Shown here: positions 16,176-23,038 of the stretch, in pieces | Layout: every line of letters begins with the position of its first letter | How positions within the stretch are numbered: position 1 is the stretch's first letter | Source of the DNA: an uncultured Aquimarina sp. | GTDB taxonomy: Bacteria; Bacteroidota; Bacteroidia; Flavobacteriales; Flavobacteriaceae | NCBI GenBank assembly: GCA_947493495.1 | Contig: CANLRN010000041.1 | Location: 1-38,391, forward strand | Reading direction: 5' to 3' | Length of the DNA: 38,391 nucleotides | Program-made: the position numbers and the translations under genes | Notes under the pieces: generated by a model | Database searches by the model: none | Told to the model about the DNA's origin: nothing | What the model saw: the letters and a program-made list of their open reading frames with translations, nothing else

Positions 16176-16202
16176 TTGTTTTATTATTAGTTTTGTATTT
16201 TG
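16176..16202 (+). promoter_or_regulatory. Probable promoter of the AhpD-like gene
   Basis: TTG at 16176-16178 and TATTTTG at 16196-16202 with a 17-nt spacer approximate the Bacteroidota TTG/TAnnTTTG pattern, one T short. They lie about 47 bp upstream of the start at 16249. Confidence 0.4.
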
Positions 16203-16248
16203 AGCTACTATATTTAAGTTAAAAAAAATAAAAAAATAAAACATTCTT

Positions 16249-16839
16249 ATGCCATTAGTTACACCATTATCAGCAGATCATGATCAAGAAACAAAAGAAT
16301 TAGCCGCATTCTTTAATGAAACTCTAGGGTTCTGTCCTAATTCGGTTTTAACCATGCAGCGCAGACCAGCAATTTCTAAAGCTTTTATAAATCTTAATAA
16401 AGCAGTAATGGCTAATGAAGGTCGTGTGACCTCTGCTCTTAAACGTATGATCGCTTGGGTGAGTAGTAATGCTACTGGATGTAGATATTGTCAGGCACAC
16501 GCTATCAGAGCTGCAGAGCGTTATGGAGCAGAACAAGAACAATTAGATAATATCTGGGAATATAAAACACATCCTTCTTTTAGTGCTGCAGAGCGAGCAG
16601 CTTTAGATTTCTCATTAGCAGCCTCAGTAATTCCTAATGCAGTAAATGATACTATCCAACAAGAACTTCATAAGCATTGGGATGAAGGAGAGATTGTAGA
16701 GATGTTAGGGGTAATATCCTTATTCGGATATTTAAATAGATGGAATGACTCCATGGGTACTATGGTAGAAGAAGGAGCAATAGAATCAGGCGAGAAATAT
16801 CTGGGAAAACATGGTTGGGAAAAAGGAAAACACGTTTAA
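16249..16839 (+). CDS. Carboxymuconolactone decarboxylase/AhpD-like protein
   Basis: A 196-residue, all-helical protein of the CMD/AhpD superfamily. The redox motif C-x2-C-x2-H is present as C78-C81-H84 in ATGCRYCQAHAIRAAE, as in alkylhydroperoxidase-type members. Typical activity is thiol-dependent peroxide reduction; the electron donor is unknown here. The C-terminal half (EIVEMLGVISLFGYLNRWND) matches the peroxidase-related branch. It is monocistronic, with its own upstream promoter-like sequence and a bidirectional terminator after it. Confidence 0.87.
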   Translation: MPLVTPLSADHDQETKELAAFFNETLGFCPNSVLTMQRRPAISKAFINLNKAVMANEGRVTSALKRMIAWVSSNATGCRYCQAHAIRAAERYGAEQEQLDNIWEYKTHPSFSAAERAALDFSLAASVIPNAVNDTIQQELHKHWDEGEIVEMLGVISLFGYLNRWNDSMGTMVEEGAIESGEKYLGKHGWEKGKHV

Positions 16840-16855
16840 AATTTTTTGACGAAAG

Positions 16856-16890
16856 AAAAAGCCCGCCAAATAAATTTGATGGGCTTTATT
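16856..16890. terminator. Bidirectional terminator
   Basis: AAAGCCC-G-C-CAAAT (16858-16871) pairs with ATTTG-A-T-GGGCTTT (16874-16887). There is an A-run on the left and TTTATT on the right. It serves both the AhpD-like gene on the plus strand and the ileS-dksA unit on the minus strand. Confidence 0.8.
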
Positions 16891-16919
16891 AATTCATATA
16901 GCTATTGCTTTTTTATGTA

Positions 16920-17303
16920 TTAGCTCTGCATGTTTTTAGCTTCAATACTTAATGTCGCATGAGGCACCAATTTTAAACGTTCAGGATTGATTAGCTTCCC
17001 CGTCACACGACAGATGCCGTATGTTTTATTTTCAATACGCAACAGTGCATTTTTTAGATCCCGCACAAATTTTTCTTGCCTAATAGCCAATTGCGTATTT
17101 GCCTCTTTGGACATGGTTTCACTGCCTTCTTCAAAGGCTTTAAATGTTGGTGAGGTATCATCTGTACCATTATTACCATCATTTTTGTAAGCACTTTGTA
17201 GCAATTCCAAATCTTTTTTAGCTTTTTCTACTTTTTCAAGGATAATCTCTTTGAACATCGCCAAGTCTGAGTCGCTATACCTTACTTTTACATCTTCTGC
17301 CAT
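16920..17303 (-). CDS. DksA/TraR-like protein with a degenerate zinc finger
   Basis: A 127-residue protein: N-terminal coiled coil (about 10-92) with a middle acidic region (KNDGNNGTDDTSPTFKAFEE), then a DksA-type C-terminal module from YGICRVTGKLINPERLKLVP. DksA-family proteins enter the RNA polymerase secondary channel. Only the first of four zinc-binding cysteines remains (C98). The others align with T101, S119 and A122, so zinc binding is lost while the fold signature (GxxIxxxRLxxxPxAT) stays. It starts 4 bp after the ileS stop and is therefore translated from the ileS mRNA. Confidence 0.87.
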   Translation of the reverse strand: MAEDVKVRYSDSDLAMFKEIILEKVEKAKKDLELLQSAYKNDGNNGTDDTSPTFKAFEEGSETMSKEANTQLAIRQEKFVRDLKNALLRIENKTYGICRVTGKLINPERLKLVPHATLSIEAKNMQS

Positions 17304-17307
17304 ATTC

Positions 17308-20300
17308 TTATTGTTTTTTAATTACCAATTGAGTTGCAATATCATCAAATACAATTTCTGTACCATTTTTGATACTTGTTGCAAATTCAATAGTTTCGGT
17401 TAAGGTTTCATTTTTGATGTATTCTTCGTTAGTTGCTATAGCATCTTGTATTGTTTTGTTTTGTTTAATAACTACTCCAATACGATCTGTTACCTCTAAA
17501 CCACTTTCCTTTCGGATGTTTTGAATTCTATTAATTAATTCTCTAGCAATTCCTTCTTTTCTCAACTCAGCAGATATCGTTATATCCAATGCTACAGTAA
17601 GAGATCCAGAGTTAGCAACTAACCAACCCTCAATATCCTGAGAGCTAATTTCTACATCATTAGTTTCTAAAGTAATAATTTTCTCGTTAATTTCTATATC
17701 AAAACTACCTGTTTGTTCAATAATTTTAATAGTTTCTTGGTCGAAATCTTGTATCTTACTGGCAATCAATTTCATGTCTTTTCCAAAACGAGGACCTAAA
17801 TTTTTGAAATTTGGTTTGATTTGCTTCACTAGAATTCCTGATGCATCATCAATGAGTTCAATTTCTTTAACATTTACCTCACTTTTAATTAAATCTGCAA
17901 TATCATTGATCTCTATTTTCTCAGCTTCATTGAGCACAGGAATCATGATTCTATGTAGTGGTTGGCGAACTTTAATTTTTTCTTTTTGGCGTAAGGATAA
18001 CACTAAAGAAGAGATCGTTTGCGCCTTTTGCATTTTACGTTCTAGTCCTTTATCTACAAATGATTCTTTGTATTCTGGAAAATGTGAAAGGTGTACACTT
18101 TCATGAGATTCTTTTGTCGAATTGGAGATTAAGTCTTTATATAAGCGATCCATAAAAAATGGTGCGACAGGAGCACTAAGTTTTGCTACTGTAAGCATAC
18201 ATGTATATAATGTCTGATATGCTGATATTTTATCTTTTTGGTAATCGCCTTTCCAAAATCTTCTTCTACTTAGTCGGACAAACCAGTTACTTAAATTTTC
18301 TTGTACAAAATCAGAAATGGCTCTTGTAGCTTTTGTAGGTTCATACTCTTTATAATATTGATCTACATGCTGGATTAACGTATGTAATTCGCTTAAGATC
18401 CATCGATCGATTTCTGGACGTTCTGCTAAGGGAATATCAGCTTCTGCATAGGTGAAATTATCGATATTGGCATATAGCGTAAAGAATGAATAGGTATTGT
18501 ACAATGTACCAAAGAATTTACGACGTACTTCGGCAATACCTTCTATATCAAATTTCAGGTTATCCCAAGGATTGGCATTACTAATCATATACCATCTGGT
18601 AGCATCAGGTCCATACTTTTTTAGTGTCTCGAATGGGTCAGCTGCGTTTCCTAAGCGCTTAGACATTTTTTGTCCATTTTTATCTAGAACGAGTCCATTA
18701 GAGACTACATTTTTATAGGCAACATCATCAAAAATCATGGTTCCAATTGCGTGTAAGGTATAGAACCACCCTCTTGTTTGATCTACGCCTTCTGCAATAA
18801 AATCTGCTTTTCGTTCTCCAGATTCAACCTTTTCTTTATTCTCGAATGGATAGTGCCATTGTGCATACGGCATAGATCCAGAATCAAACCAAACGTCGAT
18901 CAAATCGCTTTCGCGCTTCATAGGTTTTCCGGTATCAGAAACTAAAGTGATTTTGTCTACAACGTTCTTATGAAGATCTATTTTGTCATAGTTATTTTCA
19001 CTCATATCTCCCACAACAAAATCAGCAAAGATATCCGCTTCTAGTAGACCAGCATCGACGGCTTTACTCATTTCATTTTTTAATTCTTCTACAGATCCTA
19101 TGATCATTTCTTCTTTACCATCTTCTGTACGCCATATAGGCAATGGGATTCCCCAGAAACGAGATCTAGATAAGTTCCAGTCATTAGCATTAGCCAACCA
19201 GTTACCAAAACGTCCTTCTCCTGTAGATTTGGGTTTCCAGTTGATCCCTAAATTTAACTCGTGCATGCGATCTTTAAAGTCTGTCACCTTGATAAACCAT
19301 GAGTCTAACGGATAATAAAGAATAGGTTTATCGGTACGCCAGCAGTTAGGGTAGCTATGTACATATTTTTCTACCTTAAAGGCTTTATTCTCTATTTTTA
19401 GTTTGATAGCAATTTCTACATCTACAGATTTTTCTGGCGCTTCACCATCATTGTAATATTGATTTTTTACATATTTACCTCCAAACTCTCCTACATGTTT
19501 TGTGAACTTGCCTTGTAAGTCAACTAGTGGTACTAAATTATCATTGTCATCCTTAACTAGCAAAGGAGGAACTTCTGGAGTAGCCTGTTTGGCTACCATA
19601 GCATCATCAGCACCAAAGGTAGGTGCTGTATGTACGATACCAGTACCGTCTTCTGTAGTTACAAAATCCCCAGAAATTACTCTAAATGCATGTTCTGGGT
19701 GATCATAGGGCTGTACATAATCGAGTAACTGTTCGTATCTAATTTCTACAAGATCCAATCCTTTACAAGCTACTATAATCTGATAAGGAATCTTTTTGTC
19801 TCCTTTCTTAAAGGTATCAAAATCATCTTTGTTTTCTGATATGAAAAACTTACTAGAAAATTGTTTTTCTACTAATTTTTTAGCTAGGATTACATGAATA
19901 GGCTCGAAAGTATATTGATTAAATGTTTTTACAACCACATACTCAATTTTCGGCCCTACAGTTAGTGCTGTATTAGATGGCAATGTCCACGGTGTAGTGG
20001 TCCAAGCCAAGAAATAAATATCACTCGCTATATCGGTTAAGAATGAAGGTAATGTCTCTTTTTTAGTTTTAAATTGTGCAACAACTGTTGTATCCGTAAC
20101 ATCCTGATACGTGCCCGGTTGATTAAGTTCGTGTGAACTTAATCCAGTTCCCGCTTTAGGAGAATAGGGTTGTATCGTATATCCTTTGTATAATAATCCT
20201 TTCTTATAGATTTCAGCAAGTAACCACCATACCGTTTCCATATATTTGGCCTTATAGGTGATGTATGGATCTTCCATATTTACCCAATATCCTATTTTTT

Positions 20301-20712
20301 GCGTAAGATCGTTCCAGATATCTGTATAGCGCATTACCGCTTTTTTACAAGCTTCATTATACTCAGAAACACTTATTTTCTTGCCAATATCCTCTTTGGT
20401 AATTCCTAATTCTTTTTCTACACCTAATTCTATTGGTAGTCCATGAGTATCCCATCCAGCTTTACGTTGTACCTGATATCCTTTTTGAGTTTTATAACGA
20501 CAAAAAATATCTTTAATCGCACGTGCCATGACATGATGAATACCTGGTAACCCATTTGCAGATGGTGGTCCTTCAAAAAAGATAAAAGGAGTTGCATCTT
20601 CTCGCTCAGAAATACTCTTTTCGAAGATATCATGCTGCTGCCAGAATTCTAGTATATCATCTGCCACTTTTGGCAAGTCAAGTCCTTTATATTCAGGAAA
20701 CTTAGTGCTCAT
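17308..20712 (-). CDS. ileS: Isoleucyl-tRNA synthetase
   Basis: An 1134-residue class I synthetase that charges tRNA-Ile. The HIGH motif is GIHH (57-60) in PPSANGLPGIHHVMARAIKD, and the KMSKR signature lies near residue 683 in NGQKMSKRLGN. The editing domain lies between them and includes AWTTTPWTLPSNTAL and the TEDGTGIVHTAPTFG block. Length and the absence of a C-terminal zinc finger fit the eukaryotic-like (type 2) branch usual in Bacteroidota. The dksA-like gene follows directly. Confidence 0.97.
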   Translation of the reverse strand: MSTKFPEYKGLDLPKVADDILEFWQQHDIFEKSISEREDATPFIFFEGPPSANGLPGIHHVMARAIKDIFCRYKTQKGYQVQRKAGWDTHGLPIELGVEKELGITKEDIGKKISVSEYNEACKKAVMRYTDIWNDLTQKIGYWVNMEDPYITYKAKYMETVWWLLAEIYKKGLLYKGYTIQPYSPKAGTGLSSHELNQPGTYQDVTDTTVVAQFKTKKETLPSFLTDIASDIYFLAWTTTPWTLPSNTALTVGPKIEYVVVKTFNQYTFEPIHVILAKKLVEKQFSSKFFISENKDDFDTFKKGDKKIPYQIIVACKGLDLVEIRYEQLLDYVQPYDHPEHAFRVISGDFVTTEDGTGIVHTAPTFGADDAMVAKQATPEVPPLLVKDDNDNLVPLVDLQGKFTKHVGEFGGKYVKNQYYNDGEAPEKSVDVEIAIKLKIENKAFKVEKYVHSYPNCWRTDKPILYYPLDSWFIKVTDFKDRMHELNLGINWKPKSTGEGRFGNWLANANDWNLSRSRFWGIPLPIWRTEDGKEEMIIGSVEELKNEMSKAVDAGLLEADIFADFVVGDMSENNYDKIDLHKNVVDKITLVSDTGKPMKRESDLIDVWFDSGSMPYAQWHYPFENKEKVESGERKADFIAEGVDQTRGWFYTLHAIGTMIFDDVAYKNVVSNGLVLDKNGQKMSKRLGNAADPFETLKKYGPDATRWYMISNANPWDNLKFDIEGIAEVRRKFFGTLYNTYSFFTLYANIDNFTYAEADIPLAERPEIDRWILSELHTLIQHVDQYYKEYEPTKATRAISDFVQENLSNWFVRLSRRRFWKGDYQKDKISAYQTLYTCMLTVAKLSAPVAPFFMDRLYKDLISNSTKESHESVHLSHFPEYKESFVDKGLERKMQKAQTISSLVLSLRQKEKIKVRQPLHRIMIPVLNEAEKIEINDIADLIKSEVNVKEIELIDDASGILVKQIKPNFKNLGPRFGKDMKLIASKIQDFDQETIKIIEQTGSFDIEINEKIITLETNDVEISSQDIEGWLVANSGSLTVALDITISAELRKEGIARELINRIQNIRKESGLEVTDRIGVVIKQNKTIQDAIATNEEYIKNETLTETIEFATSIKNGTEIVFDDIATQLVIKKQ

Positions 20713-20737
20713 TGGATCGGTCTTTCTATTAGGTCTG

Positions 20738-20745
20738 CGAAAATA
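20738..20745 (-). promoter_or_regulatory. Probable -7 element of the ileS promoter
   Basis: On the minus strand this reads TATTTTCG, one mismatch from TAnnTTTG, 26 nt upstream of the ileS ATG. No clear -33 partner was identified. Confidence 0.35.
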
Positions 20746-21038
20746 ATGATTTTATTGAAAATAGTGAGGAGAAATCATGTTATGATATGAAATAATTAGT
20801 ACAGTAAGATAAATTTTTTAACAAAAGTTATGTTTTTACAACTAATTCATACCTAAGATTACTCATTATAGAGGTTTTTTAAATCTGATTAAAGTCAGCT
20901 AAAAGCAAATAGTTTTAACTATTCCTGAGACCAATAAAGAATAAAACGTAGCTGCGGCTATGCTTGATTTTTAGTTTTCGCCTAGAACAAAAACTTCAAT
21001 TTTATTTTTGAACACTTTTATATCAGAAGCGGTATAAA
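20746..21038. other. Non-coding stretch before the peptide cluster
   Basis: AT-rich DNA with no gene I can support. Minus-strand reading frames here and across the peptide leader (20971-21171) look like shadows: they overlap the peptide promoter region and repeat a short motif only because the DNA contains a direct repeat. Confidence 0.45.
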
Positions 21039-21072
21039 TGGAACAATATTCCCTGTAATTGGAACAATATTC
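21039..21072 (+). promoter_or_regulatory. Paired 13-bp repeats (candidate operators)
   Basis: TGGAACAATATTC occurs at 21039-21051 and again at 21060-21072, exactly 21 bp apart, or two helical turns. The first copy is part of a near-palindrome, GGAA-CAATA-TTCC (21040-21052). Both lie 40-70 bp upstream of the conserved leader of peptide gene 1. The phasing suggests binding of a dimeric regulator on one face of the DNA; no regulator gene is nearby. Confidence 0.5.
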
Positions 21073-21110
21073 ATACTGATTGTCACCTGAATAAAGTTTC
21101 TTTGAAAAGT

Positions 21111-21193
21111 AGACATATATCTTGGATGTCTTTAAATGTTCAAGAAAATTTATCAAAATCAAAACACACAATTATGTTAAAAAACATTTTAAA
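21111..21193 (+). repeat. Duplicated 5'UTR and leader start, copy 1
   Basis: An 83-nt segment (63 nt before the ATG plus 20 nt of coding sequence) recurs at 21709-21791 with 7 substitutions and no indels. It begins with a stem: AGACAT (21111-21116) against ATGTCT (21126-21131). The rest of the leader is unstructured and A-rich up to the start codon. Confidence 0.75.
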
Positions 21194-21371
21194 AATTGAA
21201 GGACTTCAAAAACTAAACAAAACTGCACAAAAATCACTACAAGGAGGAGAAGGCTTTGGGAGTGGAAGTTCGTGCTATTATCAAAGTGGACTTTGCTGTG
21301 CATCATTTGGCCCATCCGGGGTCCTCTGTGAACCAGGAAGATGTACCTCGAATGGATGCTTGTGGTATTAA
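21174..21371 (+). CDS. GG-leader, six-cysteine peptide precursor 1
   Basis: A 65-residue precursor. Residues 1-25 (MLKNILKIEGLQKLNKTAQK then SLQGG) are a double-glycine-type leader of the kind found on Bacteroidota bacteriocin and natural-product precursors, normally cut by a peptidase-containing ABC exporter. The predicted core (26-65) is Gly/Ser/Cys-rich, with cysteines at 34, 41, 42, 52, 57 and 62: C-x6-CC-x9-C-x4-C-x4-C. Six cysteines suggest three disulfides. I chose the ATG at 21174 because MLKNIL is shared by all three genes and the upstream 63 nt is a conserved UTR; an in-frame upstream extension exists but reads through that UTR. Function is unproven. Confidence 0.82.
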   Translation: MLKNILKIEGLQKLNKTAQKSLQGGEGFGSGSSCYYQSGLCCASFGPSGVLCEPGRCTSNGCLWY

Positions 21372-21415
21372 TTTTTGCTGATTTTAACATATCCAAGCTA
21401 AAGAAAATTTGATTA

Positions 21416-21449
21416 GAATTAAGAGAATACAGATGTACTCTCTTAATTC
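21416..21449. repeat. 34-bp palindrome between peptide genes 1 and 2
   Basis: GAATTAAGAGA (21416-21426) and TCTCTTAATTC (21439-21449) are perfect complements. Inside, TACA and TGTA also pair around a GA centre, leaving one A-C mismatch. As RNA it would form a stem of about 15 pairs. Only a weak T-run follows (TTCTATCTT), so termination is possible but not typical; an mRNA processing signal or operator is the alternative. Confidence 0.65.
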
Positions 21450-21494
21450 TATCTTGAGATAAATCAAAATTACATCTATTAAAATATATAAAAA

Positions 21495-21701
21495 ATGCTG
21501 AAGAATATTCTGATAATACATGGTGTCAAAAAATTGAATAAATACGAACAATACAAGGTGCGAGCTGGTCGAGAAGATACAGAAGGTTGTTATCAGCAAG
21601 GAAACCTATGTTGTGTACTATCCTCTAGAGGGGAAGTTTGTAGAGAGGGAGCTATATGCAATAGAGGAATTGTATGTACTACACATCATTTACCAAGATA
21701 A
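21495..21701 (+). CDS. GG-leader-like, six-cysteine peptide precursor 2
   Basis: A 68-residue paralogue of its neighbours. The leader starts MLKNILIIHGVKKLNKYEQY and ends KVRAG, so the cleavage site is Ala-Gly instead of Gly-Gly at residues 24-25. The core (26-68) has six cysteines at 32, 39, 40, 49, 55 and 61: C-x6-CC-x8-C-x5-C-x5-C, with a charged, Arg-rich surface and a C-terminal THHLPR tail. It lacks the duplicated 5'UTR seen on genes 1 and 3 and may depend on read-through from gene 1. It could be active or decaying. Confidence 0.75.
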   Translation: MLKNILIIHGVKKLNKYEQYKVRAGREDTEGCYQQGNLCCVLSSRGEVCREGAICNRGIVCTTHHLPR

Positions 21702-21708
21702 TTTGTAA

Positions 21709-21791
21709 AGACATATATCTTGAGTGTCTATAAATGTTCAAGAAAATCTATTAAAATCAAAACACGTAATTATGTTAAAAAACATTTTAAA
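21709..21791 (+). repeat. Duplicated 5'UTR and leader start, copy 2
   Basis: The second copy of the 83-nt segment, ending at peptide gene 3. Its stem is AGACAT (21709-21714) against GTGTCT (21724-21729). Relative to copy 1 one pair has changed to T-G, so pairing is kept in RNA. ATTTG just upstream (21701-21705) may be part of a -7 element. Confidence 0.7.
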
Positions 21792-21963
21792 TGTAACCGG
21801 AGTAAAGAAATTGAACAAAAAAGATCAGAAAGCATTGCAAGGAGGAATCGGCGATGGGTATTGTTATATGTCTTTTGAGGATTGTTGCTGCTATTTCGAA
21901 GATAGACGGGATTTTATTTGTGCTCCAGGAAAACGCCAATTAAACAGCTGTGTATATATTTAG
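21772..21963 (+). CDS. GG-leader, six-cysteine peptide precursor 3
   Basis: A 63-residue precursor. The leader MLKNILNVTGVKKLNKKDQK ends ALQGG (residue 25). The core IGDGYCYMSFEDCCCYFEDR and the rest carries six cysteines at 31, 38, 39, 40, 50 and 60: C-x6-CCC-x9-C-x9-C. The first spacing matches precursors 1 and 2, the rest differs. Leader and UTR are better conserved than the core, the pattern expected of diversifying secreted peptides. No exporter, peptidase or modification enzyme is encoded nearby. Confidence 0.8.
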   Translation: MLKNILNVTGVKKLNKKDQKALQGGIGDGYCYMSFEDCCCYFEDRRDFICAPGKRQLNSCVYI

Positions 21964-22249
21964 TGAATAGAATTTCCATAGAGGCTGACTTGGGTATCCT
22001 GTCAAATCATCTACTGCTTGCAAGGAATCAAGAACAAGAGACCAGAACTAAGGCTCGTTCATTTTCTTGTAACACAATTGGTCTTGATACTGATACCCTG
22101 ACTCTGCCTCCTTTAAATTCTATAATCTACAAGCATTAATTCATTCATTTCGTATAATTACTATATTTTAGGGTTTTCCATTTTTAATGAAGGATAAATA
22201 TTAAAATAAAATACGCCGTTATCCAAGTGAATTTTATTAATTTTAGCTA
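21964..22249. other. Intergenic block of unlike composition
   Basis: From about 21975 to 22120 the DNA is visibly GC-richer than its surroundings. On the minus strand it gives two protein-like stretches in different frames: GGRVRVSVSRPIVLQENERA (then LVLVSCS and a stop) and VLDSLQAVDDLTGYPSQPLW. This could be a frameshifted gene remnant; I recognise no family. The last 110 bp before the amidohydrolase start are ordinary AT-rich sequence with TAATTTTAG near 22236-22244 as a possible -7 element. Confidence 0.35.
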
Positions 22250-23038
22250 ATGAATACTTCATTAAAACTTGCCTTAATCCAATCCCATCTAGCTTGGGAA
22301 AATCCAATCCAAAATAGAGCAGTTTTTGAACAAAAAATTAATTCTATTGACAGGGAGATTGATCTTATCATTTTACCCGAAATGTTCACTACTGGTTTTA
22401 CGATGAATGTGGGCGAAGTAGCAGAGACGATGGATGGGAATACAATCAATTGGCTAAAGAAATTGGCTAAAGAAAAAGATGTTGCAATTGCAGGAAGTAT
22501 AATCATAATCGAAGATAGAAAGTATTATAATCGATTTTTATTTATAACTCCAGATGGTGTAATCCAGAAATATGATAAACACCAATTGTTTACATTGGCT
22601 AAGGAAGAAGCTGTTTTTACTGCTGGACAAGAAGAGGTGATTATCAAATTTAGAGGTTGGAAAATCAAACCGCAGATATGTTATGATCTTAGATTTCCTG
22701 TTTGGGCTCGTAATACATCAGGTTATGACATCTTAGTATATGTGGCAAGTTGGCCAAAACCTAGAATACATGCTTGGGATACATTATTACAGGCTCGAGC
22801 CATTGAAAATATGTGTTACTGTATTGGAGTAAACAGAGTAGGATTGGATGGTAAGGGCTACGAATATAATGGGCATTCTGGTATTTATAATGTACTAGGA
22901 GATGCTGTCTTAGAAGACAATCCGATTGAAAAGGAAGTAATTGTATATGCTACTTTAGACAAAGCTCATCTCAAAATGACTCGTGAGAAATTACCTTTTT
23001 TACATGATGCAGATCTTTTTAAGATTATTCCAAAATAA
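22250..23038 (+). CDS. Nitrilase-superfamily amidohydrolase (omega-amidase type)
   Basis: A 262-residue carbon-nitrogen hydrolase. The catalytic triad is E44 (ILPEMFTTGF), K110 (KYDKHQLF) and C144 (KPQICYDLRFPVW). The length and the motif CYDLRFPVW place it near YafV/Nit2-like omega-amidases, which hydrolyse alpha-ketoglutaramate or related amides in glutamine and methionine salvage. It is cytosolic. Its last 14 bp overlap the 3' end of the convergent lipoprotein gene. Confidence 0.88.
   Translation: MNTSLKLALIQSHLAWENPIQNRAVFEQKINSIDREIDLIILPEMFTTGFTMNVGEVAETMDGNTINWLKKLAKEKDVAIAGSIIIIEDRKYYNRFLFITPDGVIQKYDKHQLFTLAKEEAVFTAGQEEVIIKFRGWKIKPQICYDLRFPVWARNTSGYDILVYVASWPKPRIHAWDTLLQARAIENMCYCIGVNRVGLDGKGYEYNGHSGIYNVLGDAVLEDNPIEKEVIVYATLDKAHLKMTREKLPFLHDADLFKIIPK

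Noticed and set aside
20940..20972. Small hairpin TAGC-TGCG-GCTA
   Set aside because: Only four to five pairs; too weak to call a terminator or RNA.
20971..21171. Minus-strand 66-codon ORF upstream of the peptide genes
   Set aside because: It overlaps the conserved 5'UTR of peptide 1, and its internal YCSNYREYCS repetition comes from the DNA direct repeat; no family resemblance.
21918..22139. Plus-strand 73-codon ORF after peptide 3
   Set aside because: Starts inside peptide gene 3 in another frame and crosses the compositionally odd block; composition is not protein-like.
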